Source: CAIKOD01 sp035505975 | GTDB lineage: Archaea; Halobacteriota; Methanomicrobia; Methanomicrobiales; Methanospirillaceae | Length of the DNA: 64,000 bases | Direction: 5' to 3' | Assembly (NCBI GenBank): GCA_035505975.1 | Contig: DATJQJ010000022.1 | Location: 7,477-71,476 of the forward strand | Shown: one piece after another, positions 25,370 to 34,828 of the stretch | Layout of the letters: each line of letters opens with the position of its first letter | Position numbering within the stretch: the stretch's first letter is position 1 | Position numbers and translations under genes: made by a program | Notes under the pieces: generated by a model | The model's database searches: none | Seen by the model: the letters and a program-made list of their open reading frames with translations, nothing else | What the model was told of the DNA's origin: nothing

Positions 25370-26206
25370 TCATGTCACGACCGCCACCCGGAACCTCCAC
25401 CATGCAACAATAAACATCAGCCCCGAAAACAGTGCCAGAATACCAAACGAGATCAGAATGTCGGCAGTCGTATATACATAATGGATACCGATTGCCGTGA
25501 AATCATCGCCAATGGCAAAATACCGGATCCCGTTAATCATCTGCGTAAGAGGATTAACCACTGATATGGCCTGCAAAAACGGAGGGAATGCGGTGACCGG
25601 ATACAGGGCATTGCTCGCAAAGAAAATTGGCATCGTAAGCAGGGTAATGATCCCCTGCAGACCCTCGGGAGTCTCCATCGAGATAGATATGGCTGCCGAA
25701 AAAAAGAGAAACCCTATGGCAAACACGCCGACGAACAGCATGATGCCGAGGACAGACGTTACCACCTGAAACGGGGTATAACCGCTGAAAAACTCGACGC
25801 CGAGGAACAGGCCGAATACCATGATGATCGCTGCCTGTATGAAGGACTTTGTCATCCCCGATAGTGCGATGCCAAAGATGATATGGTTCCGCGGAAGCGG
25901 GCTTGCCATCACTTCCCTCATGAGCCCCCAGTTTTTATCGAAAAGGAGCACGATCCCTCCAAACAAACTCGTAAACAAGGTCGTCATTGCAATGACACCC
26001 GCCGCCATGTACGTGAGGTAGGGGACCTGGGGCACTCCCGGCACCGGGGGAATAGTGGCACTCAGCCGGTCGAAATTCGCAGACATTGCAATGCCGAAAA
26101 AGGCCATCCAGAGTGCCGGTTGGACGAGAGATGCGATAAGCATCGTTTTAAACCTGAGAAACCTGATCATGTCCCGCCAGAAGATCGTCATGAAACCGTA
26201 ATTCAT
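25370..26206 (-). CDS. ABC-2 type transporter permease
   Basis: 278 residues with six predicted transmembrane helices and the ABC-2 family pattern (FLRFKTMLIASLVQPALWMAFFG near the N terminus, LREVMASPLPRNHIIFG in the cytoplasmic loop, and the P-x-x-FFASNALYPVTAFPPFLQ segment). The ATG was chosen because GGAGG lies 10-15 nt upstream; a longer form would overlap the ATPase gene. With the ATPase encoded just upstream it forms a drug, lipid or polysaccharide exporter of the DrrAB/NodJ type. The substrate cannot be told from sequence. Confidence 0.92.
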   Translation of the reverse strand: MNYGFMTIFWRDMIRFLRFKTMLIASLVQPALWMAFFGIAMSANFDRLSATIPPVPGVPQVPYLTYMAAGVIAMTTLFTSLFGGIVLLFDKNWGLMREVMASPLPRNHIIFGIALSGMTKSFIQAAIIMVFGLFLGVEFFSGYTPFQVVTSVLGIMLFVGVFAIGFLFFSAAISISMETPEGLQGIITLLTMPIFFASNALYPVTAFPPFLQAISVVNPLTQMINGIRYFAIGDDFTAIGIHYVYTTADILISFGILALFSGLMFIVAWWRFRVAVVT

Positions 26207-26210
26207 CGAT

Positions 26211-27200
26211 TCAACGCCTCCGGAATGAAGGGGAAATTTTTTCAAAGGATTCGTCACGGATCTCCTTTCCGGTGTAATGAACAAATACATCGTCCATCGA
26301 AGGTTTCTTAAGGTTCACGGTACTGACGCCGATCCCGGACGACCGGAGCTGCTCGATGATAAGGGGAAGGATCCTCGTGCCGTCTTCATTGATCGTAAGG
26401 ACGAGACCCCGTCCTTTTCGGGCGATCCCGCTTACCGGTCCGGCACCTTCCAGCAGCGATTTTGCAGAGGGATTATCGGTCGTTTCCAGGTATATGATGT
26501 CCTGGCCGAGGGCATTTTTGAGCTCCCATGGTTTCCCGGTGGCGATGATCTTCCCGTTGTCGATGATGCTGATCCGGTCCGAAAGGTTGTCGGCCTCGTC
26601 CATGTAGTGGGTCGTGAGAAAAATGGTTGTTCCTTCCTCGTTTACAGCCCTGATATAGTCCCACATCCTCATCCTTGTCTGGGGGTCGAGGCCAATCGTT
26701 GGTTCATCGAGGAACAGGACTTTTGGCCTCGTCATGAGGCCGCGTGCGATCTCAAGCCTCCGTTTCATGCCTCCTGAAAGGTGCTTGATCAGGGTGTCCC
26801 TTTTCTGTTCGAGTTTCACGAGAAGGAGGAGCTCGGTGATCCTTCTCTTTCGTTCTTCCGTTGTCATATTGTAGAGCCGGCCATGGAACTCGAGGATCTC
26901 GAATACGGTCATATCGCGGTCGAGGGTTACCTCCTGAAAAACGATACCGATCGATTCCCTGACTTTTTCAGGTTCTTTGGCAACATCATACCCCGCAACA
27001 AGGGCACTTCCCTTCTGGAGCTTCAGCAGGGTGATGAGAACATTGATTACCGTGCTTTTACCGGCGCCATTGGGGCCGAGGAATGAAAAAATTTCGCCCT
27101 GTCTTACCGTAAAGCTGAGCTCGTCGACCGCTTTGAAATCACCGTACCAGTGTTCCAGATCGTTGACCTCGATGATGCTGTCGCCCGTTATGGGATCCAT
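26211..27200 (-). CDS. ABC transporter ATP-binding protein (DrrA-like)
   Basis: 329 residues. The nucleotide-binding domain has Walker A GPNGAGKSTVIN, the Q-loop IVFQEVTLD, signature LSGGMKRRLEIARGL, Walker B VLFLDEPTIGLDP and the H-loop FLTTHYMDEAD. A C-terminal domain of about 90 residues (LETTDNPSAKSLLEGAGP onwards) is typical of DrrA-type exporters. It is followed 4 nt later by the permease gene. The ATG sits directly after GGGGG, so initiation may be leaderless or use an unusual site. Confidence 0.94.
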   Translation of the reverse strand: MDPITGDSIIEVNDLEHWYGDFKAVDELSFTVRQGEIFSFLGPNGAGKSTVINVLITLLKLQKGSALVAGYDVAKEPEKVRESIGIVFQEVTLDRDMTVFEILEFHGRLYNMTTEERKRRITELLLLVKLEQKRDTLIKHLSGGMKRRLEIARGLMTRPKVLFLDEPTIGLDPQTRMRMWDYIRAVNEEGTTIFLTTHYMDEADNLSDRISIIDNGKIIATGKPWELKNALGQDIIYLETTDNPSAKSLLEGAGPVSGIARKGRGLVLTINEDGTRILPLIIEQLRSSGIGVSTVNLKKPSMDDVFVHYTGKEIRDESFEKISPSFRRR

Positions 27201-27347
27201 CCCCCTATAGTCAGTGAATACCGCTTCATCAAATTCTCTTCTCCCGAAGGATTTCCTCCCTTCTGGTTGTGGAGGTCAGGCCCGTTGAGGAAGCGGCAGG
27301 GTATGACCCTGAGTCCTTTGTGGCTGGTTTCATCTGTCATGAGGATT

Positions 27348-27941
27348 TCACCGTGTCAAGGGACCGATAATGCTTGGATATGGAATTGGACGTAAATCTA
27401 TCTCCATATCCCTGATCTTCTCATGAATTTTACGTTTTGTGGTAATGGGCCACCAGCCGTATATAAAAATATAAACCGGCTCCCACAACACGACCCATCC
27501 GAAAATCAGGAAGGCCTCCTGGGCCATGCCGTTGAAGATATTGTTGGGGAGCCTCGCAAGATACTGTCGCGCGATCAGGCTTATGAAAAGGAGGACAACC
27601 GCGATGAACAGTACCCGGCGGCCACGCCTGAAGAGCCGTTTCAGCTCCCTGCTATCGATGGCTGAACGGTAACTGAAATGATTACGGATCCCGAGTGCGA
27701 TCGACTTCTTGATGTCTTCGTTAATCGCCTCCGAAGGCAGGTAAATAACAAGTTTCACCGGTGCTGCAACCGGGAGGTCATCGATAGTATTGAACAGGTA
27801 TTCTTCGGCATCGGAATCGAGTTCCTTTTCGTGAAATGGAGACGGGTCAAAGGAATTGAACAGCTGCATGACGTTCTTAAGCACGAGCTCGATGACAAAT
27901 TTTCCATCTTCGCGCCGGTAAAGCGATTCCGGGTCAACCAT
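27348..27941 (-). CDS. Conserved hypothetical membrane protein
   Basis: 197 residues, family not recognised. The N-terminal half is soluble (LYRREDGKFVIELVLKNVMQ, ELDSDAEEYLFNTIDDLP, KLVIYLPSEAI). Then comes a basic patch (RELKRLFRRGRRV), two transmembrane segments (VLFIAVVLLFISLIA and EAFLIFGWVVLWEPVYIFIYG), and a short charged tail (KRKIHEKIRDMEIDLRPIP). A GGAGG site lies 11 nt before the chosen ATG; an ATG three codons upstream is too close to that site. The soluble part may sit in the cytoplasm next to a small membrane anchor. Not obviously linked to the ABC exporter downstream. Confidence 0.7.
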   Translation of the reverse strand: MVDPESLYRREDGKFVIELVLKNVMQLFNSFDPSPFHEKELDSDAEEYLFNTIDDLPVAAPVKLVIYLPSEAINEDIKKSIALGIRNHFSYRSAIDSRELKRLFRRGRRVLFIAVVLLFISLIARQYLARLPNNIFNGMAQEAFLIFGWVVLWEPVYIFIYGWWPITTKRKIHEKIRDMEIDLRPIPYPSIIGPLTR

Positions 27942-28149
27942 AGGCACCATATCCTCCCGATTCCGGTGACGACCGGGTCGTCACCCGCGTCACCTGAAAA
28001 ATCTTAAAAACCCTTCGCAGGATTCCAGGTTGATCGCGATCGGCACTGGAACGATATACCCGCTAACCTTTAAAAATCCTGCCCGGTCACCATCGATCCC
28101 GGGATCTCCCATAAGGTAAAATAGGGGTGTGATCCATGGTGAAGATCAC

Positions 28150-28548
28150 ATGGCTGATGGGATAGTGCCTGACAATCCCGGTAATAGCGTGGGTCCGGAA
28201 GAGGAAGATGCCGGCAGTGGGGGAGGCGAAGGTCCCGGGGACGAAGTATCTGAAGAAAGACTGGCCTACTTCATCGGGATGCTCAGGGACGAAAATGCCG
28301 GGTGGCGATGGAAGGCGGCCGAAGCGCTGGCAAGGCTTGGGGATATCAGGGCCGTCGATCCCCTTATCGGGGCACTTTCCGATGAAGACTGGAGAGTACG
28401 GCAGAAGGCAGCCTGGGCCCTGGGATATCTGGGCGATCCGAGAGCTATTATACCCTTACGAAGGGCATACCCGAATGAACGCGAGGGTGTCCAGGAGATT
28501 ATTATGGAGGCCCTCGATATGATCAGGGACCGGATGGCCAGGCGCTGA
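28150..28548 (+). CDS. HEAT-repeat (PBS lyase-type) protein
   Basis: 132 residues. An acidic Gly-rich N-terminal segment (PEEEDAGSGGGEGPGDEVS) is followed by HEAT/armadillo-type repeats (NAGWRWKAAEALARLGDIRA, DEDWRVRQKAAWALGYLGDP), of the kind found in phycocyanobilin-lyase-like proteins and in many archaeal scaffold proteins. These mediate protein-protein contacts; no catalytic motif is visible. A GTG 21 nt upstream is an alternative start. It stands alone. Confidence 0.8.
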   Translation: MADGIVPDNPGNSVGPEEEDAGSGGGEGPGDEVSEERLAYFIGMLRDENAGWRWKAAEALARLGDIRAVDPLIGALSDEDWRVRQKAAWALGYLGDPRAIIPLRRAYPNEREGVQEIIMEALDMIRDRMARR

Positions 28549-28782
28549 TCGCTTTTAATCCCGCCACAAGTCAGACTATCGTTCACGGTACCGGGAGGCA
28601 TTGAAGGTATTAATATCACGGCGACGCAATAAACCTGATATATTTCCCAGATAAAATGCCCGACGGTGACGATATACGATCGGGCATAAGCGAAATACCG
28701 CCGGATTTCCGCTCCCGGATAATATTCCAATTATCCCCAGTGGAGTTCCCGGAAAAAAGCCGGCAGTCCGAGGTACAATACC

Positions 28783-30318
28783 ATGAGTCCGAACCCCGAC
28801 CCCCTCAGTTTTGACGATACGAGGCTTGACAAAATCAAGGCGATCCGAAATTCAGGCAAGCCCCTTTATCCGGCCAGTTACCTGCGAAAAGATACGATCC
28901 CGGAGATCAAAATGCGGTTCGAATCGATAGGCCATGAGAAGAGCGAAACTGTGGTGACAACCGCGGGCAGGTTGTATACCGTCCGCAATCATGGCAAGAC
29001 CATTTTTGCCGATCTCGGAGATGAAGGCGGGAGAATTCAGTTATACATCAGGAAGAACGACATCGGGGAAGAACAATTCGAGTTTATCAACAAGTACCTC
29101 GACAGGGGGGATATTATCGGCGTAACAGGCCATGTATTCAGGACCAAAGTCGGGGAGATCACAATATGGGTCGACAGCATCGACCTGCTCTGCAAAACGG
29201 TCTGTGCCCTCCCGGAAAAATTCCATGGCCTTAAGGATGTCGAAAAGCGATACCGGCAGAGATACGTTGACCTCATTGTAAACGACGAGAGCAGGGAGAT
29301 ATTCCGGGTCAGAAGCCGTATTATTGCCCTGATCAGGAGATTCCTTGATGACCGGGGCTTCCTCGAGTTCGAAACCCCCATACTCCAGCCGGTATACGGT
29401 GGTGCCAATGCCAGGCCGTTCACGACGTACCACAACTACCTGGACCAGAAATTATTCCTGAGGATCGCCCCGGAACTCTATTTAAAACGCCTCGTTGTCG
29501 GTGGTTTCGAAAAGGTATTCGAAGTCTCGAGGAATTTCCGTAACGAGGACGTTGACACCAGGCATAACCCTGAATTTTCCATGGTCGAGATATACGAAGC
29601 GTACCGGGACTTCCGGGACATGATGATGCTTACCGAGGGGATCCTTTCCTCCCTTGCTCAGGCGGTTCACGGGTCGTTCGAGGTACCATACGGAGAGGTT
29701 ATGCTGAGCTTCTCGCCCCCCTTCGAAAAACTTTCCATGGAGGAAGCCGTCAGGAAGTTCGCAGGGATTGACGTGATGGGCAGCACGACCGGGGAGCTCA
29801 GGGAAAAGGCCCGGGCCCTCCATATCGACGACTGTGAAAAACCGACGACCCGCGGGGAGTTCCTTGTGCTCTTTTTCGAGGCGATGGTTGAGGACAAACT
29901 AATACAGCCGACCTTTGTCTATGATTTTCCGCAGGAAAATTCTCCCCTTGCAAAGAAGCACCGGCAAAAAGAGGGTTTTACCGAGCGGTTCGAGTTGTTC
30001 ATCAATGGGATGGAAGTGGCGAACGGCTTCTCAGAGCTCAATGACCCCCTGGACCAGCAGGCAAGGTTCGAGGACCAGGACGCTAAACGAAGAGCCGGGG
30101 ATATCGAAGCGCAAATGATAGACTATGACTTTATCAACGCGCTGGGGTATGGCATGCCGCCGACGGGCGGGGTCGGACTTGGTATCGACAGGCTCGTCAT
30201 GCTGCTCACAAACCAGGAATCCATCAAAGAAGTGATCCTGTTCCCGCAGATGAAACCCGAACCGGTGACGACCGGGGATACCGAAGTAGCTGATGGCATA
30301 AAGAAAGAAGGGGAATGA
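28783..30318 (+). CDS. lysS: Lysyl-tRNA synthetase, class II
   Basis: 511 residues. The N-terminal OB-fold anticodon-binding domain (GRLYTVRNHGKTIFADLGDE) is followed by class II core motifs: motif 1 (RRFLDDRGFLEFETPILQP), motif 2 (FEVSRNFRNEDVDTRHNPEFSM) and motif 3 (GVGLGIDRLVMLLT). Many euryarchaea use the unrelated class I LysRS, so the bacterial-type class II enzyme is a lineage marker. The ATG follows GAGGTACA. Convergent with the Lon-type gene. Confidence 0.96.
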   Translation: MSPNPDPLSFDDTRLDKIKAIRNSGKPLYPASYLRKDTIPEIKMRFESIGHEKSETVVTTAGRLYTVRNHGKTIFADLGDEGGRIQLYIRKNDIGEEQFEFINKYLDRGDIIGVTGHVFRTKVGEITIWVDSIDLLCKTVCALPEKFHGLKDVEKRYRQRYVDLIVNDESREIFRVRSRIIALIRRFLDDRGFLEFETPILQPVYGGANARPFTTYHNYLDQKLFLRIAPELYLKRLVVGGFEKVFEVSRNFRNEDVDTRHNPEFSMVEIYEAYRDFRDMMMLTEGILSSLAQAVHGSFEVPYGEVMLSFSPPFEKLSMEEAVRKFAGIDVMGSTTGELREKARALHIDDCEKPTTRGEFLVLFFEAMVEDKLIQPTFVYDFPQENSPLAKKHRQKEGFTERFELFINGMEVANGFSELNDPLDQQARFEDQDAKRRAGDIEAQMIDYDFINALGYGMPPTGGVGLGIDRLVMLLTNQESIKEVILFPQMKPEPVTTGDTEVADGIKKEGE

Positions 30319-30378
30319 TGGGACAGGATAAATCCTGGATATAACATCCCAGAATTATCGGCACCAGCTAAACGTATC

Positions 30379-32778
30379 CTATCGGCTGACCTGGAAATTT
30401 TTCAACGTTTCAGCCATTTCTTTCAGCCTTTTATCGACAAGGTAATTCACTGAACCTTTTTCATATTTTCCGTCAGCCCCTGCCGTCCCTGCCGCAACCC
30501 CGGTAAGGACCTCGATACCTTCGTCGATCGTCTTTACGGGATATATGGTAAATTTTCCCGCATCTGCAGCTTCTATTATTTCTTCCTTGAGCATCAGGTT
30601 CCGCACATTTGAGGCCGGGATCATGACACCCTGGTGTCCCGTAAGCCCTTTTGCTTTACAGACCTCGAAGAACCCTTCGATTTTTTCATTAACGCCCCCT
30701 ATGGCCTGTACCTCCCCGTTCTGATTGACCGAGCCCGTAACGGCGAGAGCCTGGTTAATGGGGAGCCCCGACAGGGCCGACAGTATGGCATACAATTCGG
30801 TACTCGATGCAGAATCTCCATCCACTCCTTCGTAGCTCTGTTCGAAAACGAGGCGGGCCGATAGACTCAGGGGTTTGTCCCGGGAAAATTTTCCGGCCAG
30901 GTATCCTGAAAGGATCAATACGCCCTTGGTGTGGATAGGACCTCCCATAGCCGCTTCGCGTTCGATGTCCATGACACCGTCGCGGCCTACCCCGATACTC
31001 GCCGTTACCCGTGATGGCCGTCCGAATTCAATATCTCCGAGGCTTATCACCGACAGGCCGTTCACCTGCCCGACATGGGCCCCTTCGGTTTCGATGAGGA
31101 AGATGTCTTTTGTGATATAGTCCTGGATTTTTTCCTGGATCAGGTTCGACCGATATACCCGTTCTTCGATCGCCTTCTCAATATGGCTGCCGGTGGTGAA
31201 TGCAGCCTGTTCTGAGGTCGCATAGTAACTCGCCTCCCTGATGACGTCAGCGATTAGCGAGAAGCGGGTACTCAGTTTCTGCTGGTCTTCTGAAAGCCGC
31301 GAACTGTACTCGATGATTTTTGCCACTGCAGAACTGTCGAGATGTTTTAAGTGGTACTGCCTGCAGAGCTGGCAGATGAACCCCCCGTAATCCCGCACAT
31401 TTTTTTCGTTCCGTTCCATCGTCGTATCGAATTCGGCTTTTACCTTGAACAGTTCGTAAAAATCCGGGTCCTGTGAGTAAAGGATCTGGTTTATGGCCGG
31501 AGTCCCGATCAGGACGACTTTGATTGATAAGGGAATCGGCCCTGGTTTCAGGCCTTTCGTTGTGATAAATCCCATTTTCTCGGCAGGCTCTTCAAAAGCA
31601 GCTTCCCCTGTTTTCAGGGCCGTTTTCAGGGCATCGTAAGAGAGCGGGTACCTGAACAGGTCTTCTACAGGAATAGCCAGGTAACCGCCGTTTGCCTTGT
31701 GGATCGAACCCGGCCGTATCATGGTGAAGTCGGTATTGATGAATCCGAACTGGACTTCTTTCTCGGTAATCCCGAACAGGTTCTGATAGGTGGGGTTGTG
31801 CTCGAAAATGACCGGGGCGCCCATGATAGATGAGTTGTCGACGATTACGTTCACCTGGTATTTTCTGAATACGAGCTCCTTCGTGATCTGGTTTGGCACA
31901 AGGGGAGCCCCCTGGGGGGATTCCTGCTGGACGCCAAGGAACTCGGGCAGGTTTTCGATGATGTCTTTCTGGACGGCGTCGATATGTTCGAGTACTTCTT
32001 TTATCGCCGAATATTTGTCACGGAACGCGGCCAGCAGGTGTCCGATAGCATAGGTCGAGACCTCCTCGTTCAGCTGTTTGACTGCATCGAATCCCTTCTG
32101 GTCCATGTCCCGGAGCTGCCGGAACCCGTTCCTCATCTCGACAGACAGTTCCTCTCGTCTCTTCTGGAAACCTTCCTGTTCTTCCCCGGGAAGTGTCAAA
32201 AACTCCTCCTCGGTAAGGGGTTTACCATCCTTGACCGGGATAATCAGGAGGCCCTGAGGGCCCGGCTGGATAAAAAAACCCTTGCCCTGGGCAACCGTAT
32301 TCAGCTGGCTGATGATCTTCGCCTTCTCGTCGTCGATTGCCTGGATTGAATTCTGCCGTTTTGTGGCATAGTCCTCGCTCTCGAACACCTGGGGAATAGT
32401 CCTCCTGGCCTCTTCGACAAACGAGGCCATGTCATCCCTTAATTGCTTCCCCATACCTGGAGGGAGGCGTATTGCCCTCGGTTCATAGGGGTTGCCAAAA
32501 TTATGGACATAGATCCAGTCGCTCCCGTTGGGTTTCTTCCTGGCGACCTCGTTCAGGAATTTTCGAACGGTCGTCTTTCTCCCCGTTCCCGGGATACCTG
32601 AAGCATAGATGTTAAACCCCTTCTCTTCGATGTTGAGGCCGAAATTAAGTGCCCTGACCGCACGCTCCTGGCCGATGATATCCCCGGAGGGAACAAGTTC
32701 TTTTGTTGACCTGCAGCCGATTCCGGTTGCTTCATAGGTATTTCTGAATTCTCTGACTGGTAATTTTTTAATCGTCAT
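30379..32778 (-). CDS. Lon-related ATP-dependent protease (S16, bacterial AAA_32 type)
   Basis: 799 residues. N-terminal ATPase part with Walker A ASGIPGTGRKTTVR near residue 60, a long inserted coiled-coil region (about 110-290), Walker B-like NGGYLAIPVEDLFR, and LIGTPAINQ. The C-terminal S16 protease domain has the catalytic Ser in VDGDSASSTELYA and Lys in GGVNEKIEGF. No transmembrane segment was seen, unlike archaeal LonB. It resembles the soluble Lon-related family spread in bacteria and some methanogens. A GGTGAT site precedes the ATG. It probably degrades damaged proteins. Confidence 0.92.
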   Translation of the reverse strand: MTIKKLPVREFRNTYEATGIGCRSTKELVPSGDIIGQERAVRALNFGLNIEEKGFNIYASGIPGTGRKTTVRKFLNEVARKKPNGSDWIYVHNFGNPYEPRAIRLPPGMGKQLRDDMASFVEEARRTIPQVFESEDYATKRQNSIQAIDDEKAKIISQLNTVAQGKGFFIQPGPQGLLIIPVKDGKPLTEEEFLTLPGEEQEGFQKRREELSVEMRNGFRQLRDMDQKGFDAVKQLNEEVSTYAIGHLLAAFRDKYSAIKEVLEHIDAVQKDIIENLPEFLGVQQESPQGAPLVPNQITKELVFRKYQVNVIVDNSSIMGAPVIFEHNPTYQNLFGITEKEVQFGFINTDFTMIRPGSIHKANGGYLAIPVEDLFRYPLSYDALKTALKTGEAAFEEPAEKMGFITTKGLKPGPIPLSIKVVLIGTPAINQILYSQDPDFYELFKVKAEFDTTMERNEKNVRDYGGFICQLCRQYHLKHLDSSAVAKIIEYSSRLSEDQQKLSTRFSLIADVIREASYYATSEQAAFTTGSHIEKAIEERVYRSNLIQEKIQDYITKDIFLIETEGAHVGQVNGLSVISLGDIEFGRPSRVTASIGVGRDGVMDIEREAAMGGPIHTKGVLILSGYLAGKFSRDKPLSLSARLVFEQSYEGVDGDSASSTELYAILSALSGLPINQALAVTGSVNQNGEVQAIGGVNEKIEGFFEVCKAKGLTGHQGVMIPASNVRNLMLKEEIIEAADAGKFTIYPVKTIDEGIEVLTGVAAGTAGADGKYEKGSVNYLVDKRLKEMAETLKNFQVSR

Positions 32779-33008
32779 TGAAAATCACCGCACAATACTG
32801 GAATAACGAACTAATCTCCGGTTCGTAGAAAAAGCTTCCCGTCTCCGGATCCTCCTCGACCCGATCCAATGGTTACGACAGGTATAAACACCGGCAATTT
32901 TTTACCGGAATCGTCATCTGCAGGGATATCTTGGCGTTCGTGCATATCCCTGTTTATAGGATAGGTTTTTATTGAGAAAAGATTTATATAGGAAATAACA
33001 GGTCGCAT

Positions 33009-34304
33009 ATGGAAGGCAAAAACAGTCTGGTCAGAATTTTAGTGCCCCTTTTAGCGATCGGAGCCATTATAGTTATGGCAGGGACCTCAGGGGCGTACGA
33101 ACTGAAAGTGTCCGGAAACTCCCAATCCGTCCCATTGGACAGCGGTTTTTCGCAACCGGGTCTGAAAATAGCAAATCCCGGTACACCCGAACCGACGGTG
33201 ACGCCTCCGGCAGGACCTACGACGGCACCCACCACGGTACCTACAACGGTACCCACGGCAGCATCCACTCCGGTACCGACGAAGAATATTTCCTACTATC
33301 AGGACATTAGTAAAAACTCGACCGTATCCCAGGAAGGAATGCTGGACAAGCTTTCTGATATGCTAAACCGATCGGGTATGATGAATCCCTTCATGTTCAA
33401 GGAGACCACCCCGGTCCTGGGAAGTCAGGACATGGCCAATAAATCCCCGGTTGTTAACCAGACCCCTTTCCAGAACCAGACTGGTAATTCAACACCCCTG
33501 AACGTACCTGTAGATACCATAACAAATAACCTGACTCCGGTCCTGAATAACACAACGCCTTCTCCGACACCGGTACCTGTCCAGACCGGCCCCTCTCCCT
33601 CCGTTTCGGGGCGGGATGTGTCGGGCAATGGGACGATCTGCCTGATCGCAATGGATAACGGGTTTTACGGGATCGTGGCAGACGACGGGCAGCAATTCCT
33701 TCCCGGGAAAATCGACCAGGGTTTCCTCGTGGACGGTCTCCGCGTAAGTTTCAGGGGAATTTCCCGGCCCGATAAACAAGGAGAACATACATGGGGCACT
33801 CCGCTCGACCTGATCGAAATTGCCCGTTTGGGCAGCGTGACCGAAACGAGAATCAGTTCAAAGGGCACCATCCGGTATATCGATCGGAGCAATGGATCGT
33901 TTGGCATATTTGCCGATAACCGGTTGAAGTATATCCCGGTGTTCCTCGGTCCCCAGTTCAGGACCGATGGGCTACGCGTAAATTTCTCCGCATACCCGGC
34001 AAATATTACGAATTCACCGGCCGGCATGATCCCGGTAAGGATTGTAACAATAATGTCGACCGGGGAACCCCTGGACCCGACGATCGTCCTTACCGGCAAT
34101 GTAACGTGGGTCAATCTTGGGGGCGGCTTTTACGGCATCATGGGAGATGACGGGAACCTTTACATCCCGTCTAACCTCGACAAAAAATTTATGAAAACCG
34201 AATTCCAGGTGAATTTCACGGCGGAGAAGACCGATGACAGCCTCAGCAGGTCGCGTCTCTGGGGAATCCCCGTCGAGCTCCTCGGGATCGAAAACTGCAG
34301 TTGA
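33009..34304 (+). CDS. Secreted or surface protein with three tandem small beta domains
   Basis: 431 residues. A signal peptide (LVRILVPLLAIGAIIVMAG) is followed by a Thr/Pro-rich linker (about 60-95), a Asn/Thr/Pro-rich segment (about 130-205), then three tandem repeats of about 75 residues (about 206-278, 283-355, 360-430). Each repeat has the pattern G-x-I...NG-F-YGI-x-ADDG...P...F...DGLRV-x-F, suggesting an OB-like or SH3-like beta fold. No catalytic motif. Many N-x-S/T sites suggest glycosylation. A TATA-like ATTTATATAGG lies about 25 nt upstream of the ATG, so the message is probably nearly leaderless. Confidence 0.7.
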   Translation: MEGKNSLVRILVPLLAIGAIIVMAGTSGAYELKVSGNSQSVPLDSGFSQPGLKIANPGTPEPTVTPPAGPTTAPTTVPTTVPTAASTPVPTKNISYYQDISKNSTVSQEGMLDKLSDMLNRSGMMNPFMFKETTPVLGSQDMANKSPVVNQTPFQNQTGNSTPLNVPVDTITNNLTPVLNNTTPSPTPVPVQTGPSPSVSGRDVSGNGTICLIAMDNGFYGIVADDGQQFLPGKIDQGFLVDGLRVSFRGISRPDKQGEHTWGTPLDLIEIARLGSVTETRISSKGTIRYIDRSNGSFGIFADNRLKYIPVFLGPQFRTDGLRVNFSAYPANITNSPAGMIPVRIVTIMSTGEPLDPTIVLTGNVTWVNLGGGFYGIMGDDGNLYIPSNLDKKFMKTEFQVNFTAEKTDDSLSRSRLWGIPVELLGIENCS

Positions 34305-34828
34305 CCGGCACCGCCCATTGAATAATACCGGAAGGATACCCTTTTTTCGCCTTGACCGTAATCCGGGACAGTTATCTGCATTCATAGAGGAGTCTTCGTA
34401 ACACGGTAGAGTAAACGTTTCAAAAATCGCGGAAATCTCCGTCAGATTGCCCAAAAACCCGATTTAACCAGGAGAAAGAGACCACTGATCACGTTTCTCA
34501 GATAACTGGCCCGATCAATAACTTTAAAATATTTCAATGGTGGGAAGAATCAAAGATTGCATCCCTATCCTTGGATTTATGGGCAAAGTTATTTATAAGT
34601 GTAAAATGATTAACTTTTTATCATTCTAGGGTCGGCAGGGAAATTACCCCTTCCCGCGCGATCCGGGGTAGAGTGTAGAATGGTGGCATCATCCTGTTGT
34701 GTACTGGACATGTTCAGAGCAGTGGCTTCGCTGACAACCCGATCGAACGGGTGTTCTCTGTACGCAGATGATTTGCTTTTGGTAAAATCCGGCACCGACG
34801 ACGCCCGGGGCCGTAGGAGTTGTTTCTC
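34305..34828 (+). promoter_or_regulatory. Promoter and long leader of the SBBP surface protein
   Basis: This 524-nt gap contains a strong AT-rich promoter (TTATTTATAAGTGTAAAATG, about 34577-34596). Initiation about 25 nt later would give an untranslated leader of roughly 210-220 nt, unusually long for an archaeon. Within it are GGCAGGGAAATTACCCCTTC, which can form a hairpin, and an open frame of 50 codons (34680-34832) whose stop overlaps the ATG of the surface protein as ATGA. No other gene is evident. Confidence 0.45.
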
